Below are positions 5,336 through 8,761 of a stretch of DNA of 8,761 nt, one piece after another. How positions within the stretch are numbered: the stretch's first letter is position 1; each line of letters opens with the position of its first letter. The notes under the pieces were generated by a model. That model did not search any database and had not been told where the DNA came from. It saw only the letters and a program-made list of their open reading frames with translations. The translations under genes were made by a program, and so were the position numbers. Source of the stretch: Syntrophales bacterium (GTDB taxonomy: Bacteria; Desulfobacterota; Syntrophia; Syntrophales; UBA8958); assembly GCA_023231165.1 (NCBI GenBank), contig JALNVY010000098.1:1-8761 (forward strand), read 5' to 3'.

Positions 5336-5443
5336 TTAGGCGCTTTCCGCCCGGGTATCGACGGCATGTTGTTTCATGGCCTCCAAGTATCTGGCATACT
5401 CGGCTTTGGTAAGGAATTTCTTGTTTCTTCTAAGATCGTTCAT
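5336..5443 (-). CDS. Small protein of unknown function (35 residues, or 61 with an upstream start)
   Basis: The ATG at 5443 is preceded on the minus strand by GGGGAGAGG about eight bases away. It opens 35 codons (MNDLRRNKKFLTKAEYARYL, then EAMKQHAVDTRAESA) ending in TAA, with a strong terminator 90 nt further on. The product is hydrophilic and helix-prone, with a basic start and acidic end. The same frame continues upstream to an ATG at 5521 (MEGKQFFFYITTECRELKDK), which also looks protein-like but has no clear binding site. I do not recognise a family. The gene is divergent from the dehydrogenase gene at 5645. Confidence 0.5.
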   Translation of the reverse strand: MNDLRRNKKFLTKAEYARYLEAMKQHAVDTRAESA

Positions 5444-5644
5444 TATTGCATCCTCTCCCCTTTTGTCTTTTAATTCCCTACATTCGGTGGTAATATAAAA
5501 GAAAAACTGTTTTCCTTCCATCGGGAACAGTCTGAATATGGAATGGGATTTTAGCGGGTTGAGGCTTAAGAAGAGGGAAGCAAGGGGGATCGGACTTTGT
5601 CCGATAAGATGGACGGGAACTATATCAGCAAGGAGGCAGGTCCT

Positions 5645-6571
5645 ATGAGGATAGCGGTGATTGGTATTGGCGGCGTCGGCGGGTCGTTTGGCGGAAAGTT
5701 GGCATCCAGGTATGGGGCCACACAAGACCACGAAGTTGTTTTTATCGTCAGGGGTGAGCATTTAAAGGCGATTAAGCGGAAAGGAATGACCTTGATCACG
5801 CCGGCCGGGGAATCTCTCGTACGTCCCTCCCTGGCGACGGATAACCCTGCTGAAGCAGGGACCTTTGATCTCGTGTTGTTCGCCGTAAAAAGTTATGGAC
5901 TAGAGCAGGCTGCCCGCATGGTTATTGATAACATCAAGGATGATACGGTGATTATTCCCCTTCTCAATGGGGTTGATATCACGGAGCGTCTTCAGGGAAT
6001 TCTGCCCCGGGGGATTTGCCTTTATGGAACAGTATATGTTTCCGCTTTTATCGAAGCCCCCGGCGTTATTCGGCAGGTCAGTCCCGCCAGTCGCCTGATT
6101 TTCGGTCCCGACGGCGGATCGATCGATCGATTCCGTCCTATCGATGCCTTGTTCCAGGAGGCGGGTATTGTTTCGGAGCTGACGCCGTCTTCCCAGCTTG
6201 CCTTGTGGACGAAATTCATCTTCATCTGCCCCGCTGCCGGTGTGACTTCCCTGCTGCAGAAACCTTTTGGGGAGGTGATGGATGATTCTGAGGCCAGAGA
6301 TTTATTGTTCGGTCTTATCGGGGAAGTTGAACAGATTGCCAGGGCCAGGGGGATCGAGCTTCCCGGAGACATTGTACCGGCGACCCTTACCAAGGTTAAG
6401 CAATTTCCCTATGAAACGAAGACATCCATGCAATTGGACTTTGAAAAGGGCAGGGAGACGGAAATCGATATCTTTACCGGTTACATCGTGAGGACCGGTC
6501 AGGAGCTGGGCATCAAGACACCCCTGCATGATCGGGTGTACAAGACCCTGACGGGAGCGGCAAACTCCTGA
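5645..6571 (+). CDS. Ketopantoate reductase (PanE/ApbA)-family NADP-dependent dehydrogenase
   Basis: This 308-residue protein starts at the ATG at 5645, which has AAGGAGG eight bases upstream; an in-frame TTG at 5597 is a poorer choice. Residues 3-17 (IAVIGIGGVGGSFGG) are the Rossmann NADP-binding turn. K82 in FAVKSYG and N108 in LLNGVD match the cofactor and active-site positions of E. coli PanE. The proposed catalytic Lys is K190 (LWTKF), and S261 and E273 (TSMQLDFEKGRETEID) match S244 and E256. The two substrate-binding asparagines expected four and eight residues after the Lys are replaced by I194 and A198 (KFIFICPAAG). It is therefore a family member whose 2-keto-acid substrate may not be ketopantoate, so I give no symbol. 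It stands alone, convergent with porB. Confidence 0.85.
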   Translation: MRIAVIGIGGVGGSFGGKLASRYGATQDHEVVFIVRGEHLKAIKRKGMTLITPAGESLVRPSLATDNPAEAGTFDLVLFAVKSYGLEQAARMVIDNIKDDTVIIPLLNGVDITERLQGILPRGICLYGTVYVSAFIEAPGVIRQVSPASRLIFGPDGGSIDRFRPIDALFQEAGIVSELTPSSQLALWTKFIFICPAAGVTSLLQKPFGEVMDDSEARDLLFGLIGEVEQIARARGIELPGDIVPATLTKVKQFPYETKTSMQLDFEKGRETEIDIFTGYIVRTGQELGIKTPLHDRVYKTLTGAANS

Positions 6572-6586
6572 GTGGGGGCGTTCAGC

Positions 6587-6711
6587 ATTCCGGTTCAAAA
6601 TTAGAGATGATATCAAGGCGGCGAGGAAGAGGCGACGCAGGCGTATTGTTCATACGTCGAGGAGCCGATAACGATGCCAACGAAGATAGCGCTTTAATTT
6701 TGAACCGGAAT
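6587..6711. repeat. REP/MITE-like palindromic element, 17-bp perfect arms
   Basis: ATTCCGGTTCAAAATTA (6587-6603) and TAATTTTGAACCGGAAT (6695-6711) are exact reverse complements enclosing 91 nt. The interior has a small central hairpin, GCGTAT-TGTTC-ATACGT (6641-6657), and is purine-rich with repeated GGCG and GAGG words. The element fills the gap between two convergent genes. Its right arm ends on the first base of the porB stop codon. No T-run follows a stem, so it is not a simple terminator. The layout resembles dispersed intergenic repeats, but copy number elsewhere is unknown. Confidence 0.65.
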
Positions 6712-7592
6712 CAGGCGTGTTCCCCCGCCTTGCGCAATAGGAGCCCCCAGTCTTCATTGACCATTTCCTGGATTTGGTCGAGATCGGCGTCTTTCAAGTG
6801 CCGGAAACGGCCCTGGAGCTTGAAGTACTCCCGGACGAGATATTCCTTGGGCTTGTAATTGATCGTATAGTTGACGCCGTTTTCCACCTCGTAGAGGGGA
6901 AAGATATTCGTCTGCACGGCCATGCGGGCGATCTTGATGGACATTTCCGAAGGTATTCGCCACCCCGTCGGGCAACTTGCGTAGATATGGAGGAACTTTG
7001 ACCCTTTGATGGCCTTGGCCTTCTTTACCTTGCGAATCAGGTCTTCCGGGAAGGCGATATTGGCTGTCGCCGCGTAAGGGATACGATGGGCGACCAGGGC
7101 TTCGACAATGTTCTTTTTCCTGAGCTTTTTCCAGTCCGCACCTGTCGTGGTCGTTGTCCAGGCCCCGTAAGGGGTGGAGGAACTCCGCTGGATACCCGTG
7201 TTCATGTAGGCTTCATTGTCATAGCAGGCGTAGATGAAATCCTCGTTTCTCTCCACGGCGCCGCTCAGGGCTTGAAAACCGATGTCAAAGGTGCCGCCAT
7301 CCCCGGCCCAGGTGATAACCGTCGTCTCCGTGTCCCCCTTCATGTCTAGGGCCGCCCGTACACCGCTGGCCGTGGCGCCTCCCGTTTCGAAGGCGGTGTG
7401 GATTACGGGTATTTTCAGGCTGGACTGGGGGAACGGGCCGGCGATAACGGACCAGCAGCAGGCCGGCAGAACCATCACGGTCTTTTCGCCTAAGGCCTTC
7501 AGTACAAAACGCATGGCAATCGTGGCGCCGCAACCAGGGCAGCCCACATGGCCGGAACACATCAATTCCTTGTCAAGGGCATCAAGTTGCAC
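6711..7592 (-). CDS. porB: Pyruvate:ferredoxin oxidoreductase, beta subunit
   Basis: This 293-residue beta subunit of a four-subunit-type 2-oxoacid:ferredoxin oxidoreductase binds thiamine diphosphate and the proximal 4Fe-4S cluster. Cluster cysteines are C18 and C21 (GCPGCG), C45 or C46 (LPACCW) and C207 (YASCPTGW). The TPP/Mg site is WAGDGGTFDIG (GDGG at 97-100) with DNEAYMNTGIQRS (125-137). The length is normal for PorB. The start is GTG at 7592 with AGGAGG six bases upstream, and it overlaps the porA end by 11 nt, so translation is probably coupled. The pyruvate assignment rests on overall pattern; a close 2-oxoacid could be used instead. The last stop base lies in a palindromic repeat arm. 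Confidence 0.9.
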   Translation of the reverse strand: MQLDALDKELMCSGHVGCPGCGATIAMRFVLKALGEKTVMVLPACCWSVIAGPFPQSSLKIPVIHTAFETGGATASGVRAALDMKGDTETTVITWAGDGGTFDIGFQALSGAVERNEDFIYACYDNEAYMNTGIQRSSSTPYGAWTTTTTGADWKKLRKKNIVEALVAHRIPYAATANIAFPEDLIRKVKKAKAIKGSKFLHIYASCPTGWRIPSEMSIKIARMAVQTNIFPLYEVENGVNYTINYKPKEYLVREYFKLQGRFRHLKDADLDQIQEMVNEDWGLLLRKAGEHA

Positions 7593-8751
7593 GGTTCACC
7601 TCCTGGAGCCCCACCCAGATACTTTCCTTCCTGGGGGTGTCGCTTCCTTTTACGTCAAAATAGATTTCTTCCAATAGTTGCACGGTAATGTCCCTCCCCC
7701 CGAGGCCGGCAATGTAGCCGAAGATGGGAGGATGGCCCGGAGAATTGCAAATGGCCGCCCGGACTTCCTGGGCGAAGATCCCGCTGGCCCCGAAGGAAAA
7801 GTTGCGGTCGATGACGGCGACCTTTTTTGCCTTCCCGAGAGCCCGGCGCACGGCTTCCACGGGAAAGGGCCTGAATAATTTAATCTTGAGAACACCGACC
7901 TTTTCTCCCCGGGGCCTGAGTTCTTCCAGAAGCAGGCGGCCGGTGCTGGTGACGGTGCCGGAGGTCACAAAGATGATATCCGCCCCCTCACAATCAATAG
8001 CTTCCACGGCGCCGTAGCGGCGGTCGAAGATCTTAGCGAACTCGTCTTCCACCCGGTCAAACTGTTCCAGGGCGTCATCCATGGCTGCGGCGATGTCATA
8101 GCGCATTTCCATATAGGCGTTGGGTGTCACCAGGGGACTCAGGGAATAGGGATGCTTCGTATCGAGGATGAAGGCCGGTTCATAAGGAGGAAGGAAACGG
8201 TCTACATCGTCCTGTTCCGGGACATCGACGGGTTCGTAGGTGTGAGAGAGGTAAAATGCGTCGAGGACGACCATAGCGGGCAGATTGACCTTTTCCGCCA
8301 ATCGGTAGGCCTGGATAGTCGTATCGAGGACTTCCTGGCCGTCTTCGCAATAGAGTTGCATCCAGCCCGTGTCCCGCTGGGCGAGGCTGTCGGTCTGGTC
8401 GTTCCAGATGTTCCAGCCTGGCGCCAGTGCCCGGTTGACCTCGGCCATGACAATGGGGAGGCGGGCTCCGGATGTCCAATGGAGGAGTTCATGCATCAGG
8501 GCCAGCCCCTGGGAAGAGGTGGCGGTAAAGGTCCTGATCCCGGCACTCTGGGCCCCGATCAACGCGGCCATGCAGGAATGTTCGCTTTCCACCCGCAGGT
8601 ATTTGGCATTCATCTTACCGGTGGTGACATAATCCGACAGGATCTCGACAATATGGGTCTGGGGAGTGATGGGATAGGCGGAAATCACCTGGACCTTGGC
8701 CAGGCGAACCGCTTCCGCCACGGCGTGGCTGCCTTCGAGGACCTTTTTCAT
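7582..8751 (-). CDS. porA: Pyruvate:ferredoxin oxidoreductase, alpha subunit
   Basis: This 389-residue alpha subunit pairs with PorB. It converts pyruvate and CoA to acetyl-CoA and CO2 while reducing ferredoxin, or runs in reverse to fix CO2. It begins with the pyrimidine-binding domain: SAYPITPQTHIVE (24-36) and VESEHSC (54-60), whose glutamate activates TPP. It continues with TATSSQGLALMHELLHW and APGWNIWNDQTDSLAQRDTG, which strongly resemble pyruvate-specific PorA. A transketolase-C-like domain follows (ADIIFVTSGTV, KIKLFRPFP, VIDRNFSFG). The ATG at 8751 has AGGA near the window edge. The gamma and delta subunits, usually just upstream, would lie past the right edge. Base composition is clearly more GC-rich than the 0.5-4.5 kb block. 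Confidence 0.92.
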   Translation of the reverse strand: MKKVLEGSHAVAEAVRLAKVQVISAYPITPQTHIVEILSDYVTTGKMNAKYLRVESEHSCMAALIGAQSAGIRTFTATSSQGLALMHELLHWTSGARLPIVMAEVNRALAPGWNIWNDQTDSLAQRDTGWMQLYCEDGQEVLDTTIQAYRLAEKVNLPAMVVLDAFYLSHTYEPVDVPEQDDVDRFLPPYEPAFILDTKHPYSLSPLVTPNAYMEMRYDIAAAMDDALEQFDRVEDEFAKIFDRRYGAVEAIDCEGADIIFVTSGTVTSTGRLLLEELRPRGEKVGVLKIKLFRPFPVEAVRRALGKAKKVAVIDRNFSFGASGIFAQEVRAAICNSPGHPPIFGYIAGLGGRDITVQLLEEIYFDVKGSDTPRKESIWVGLQEVNRAT

Positions 8752-8761
8752 AGTTTTTCCT

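Noticed and set aside
6022..6393. Long ORFs antisense or in shifted frames within the dehydrogenase and por genes
   Set aside because: These are expected shadows of GC-rich coding sequence; the real frames carry full domain signatures.
1..8761. CRISPR array, toxin-antitoxin pair, phage or classical defence module
   Set aside because: No regularly spaced repeats and no matching gene families were seen on either strand.

Overview
The window is a mosaic of bacterial chromosome. A GC-rich core block (about 5.6-8.76 kb) carries a ketopantoate-reductase-family dehydrogenase and two subunits of a multi-subunit pyruvate:ferredoxin oxidoreductase. To its left lies a visibly AT-richer accessory block (about 0.2-4.5 kb) bounded by remains of two unrelated insertion sequences. 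Ferredoxin-linked pyruvate metabolism, a CCA-encoded tRNA-Arg(CCU), a stand-alone cyclic-nucleotide-binding protein and small palindromic repeats between genes suggest an anaerobic, Gram-negative, deltaproteobacterium-like organism (Desulfobacterota, perhaps Syntrophales-like). That assignment is an inference from gene content and style, not a match.

Layout. 1-123: right end of an IS256-family element (C-terminal transposase codons plus terminal repeat). 131-225: two tandem intrinsic terminators. 226-535: a possible 28-codon ORF and two strong inverted-repeat structures. 536-3374 (minus strand): four co-directional genes, in transcription order a CarF/TMEM189-type lipid desaturase, a YbgC-like hotdog acyl-CoA thioesterase, an exported CsgG/FlgO-like protein with a C-terminal beta-sandwich domain, and a SixA-type phosphohistidine phosphatase. 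About 3454-3996: an internally deleted IS3-family element. 4123-4500 (minus): a single-domain cNMP-binding protein. 4501-5062: non-coding, with a minus-strand terminator-like hairpin. 5063-5139 (minus): tRNA-Arg(CCU). 5206-5248: a bidirectional terminator. 5336-5443 (minus): a small ORF. 5645-6571 (plus): ketopantoate-reductase-family protein. 6587-6711: a palindromic REP/MITE-like element with perfect 17-bp arms. 6711-8751 (minus): porB and porA, overlapping by 11 nt.

How the genes may work together. PorA and PorB form the catalytic core of an enzyme interconverting pyruvate and acetyl-CoA with ferredoxin; the gamma and delta subunits are probably just upstream, beyond the right edge. In the accessory block the desaturase and thioesterase are 19 nt apart and probably form a lipid-modification pair, followed by an envelope protein and a phosphatase. 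A 32-nt imperfect repeat lies upstream of the desaturase gene and again between the thioesterase and the CsgG-like gene, so it brackets the two-gene lipid cassette. An oxygen-linked desaturase family in a probable anaerobe, within that cassette, is the most interesting feature of the window. I see no CRISPR array, phage module or classical defence system.
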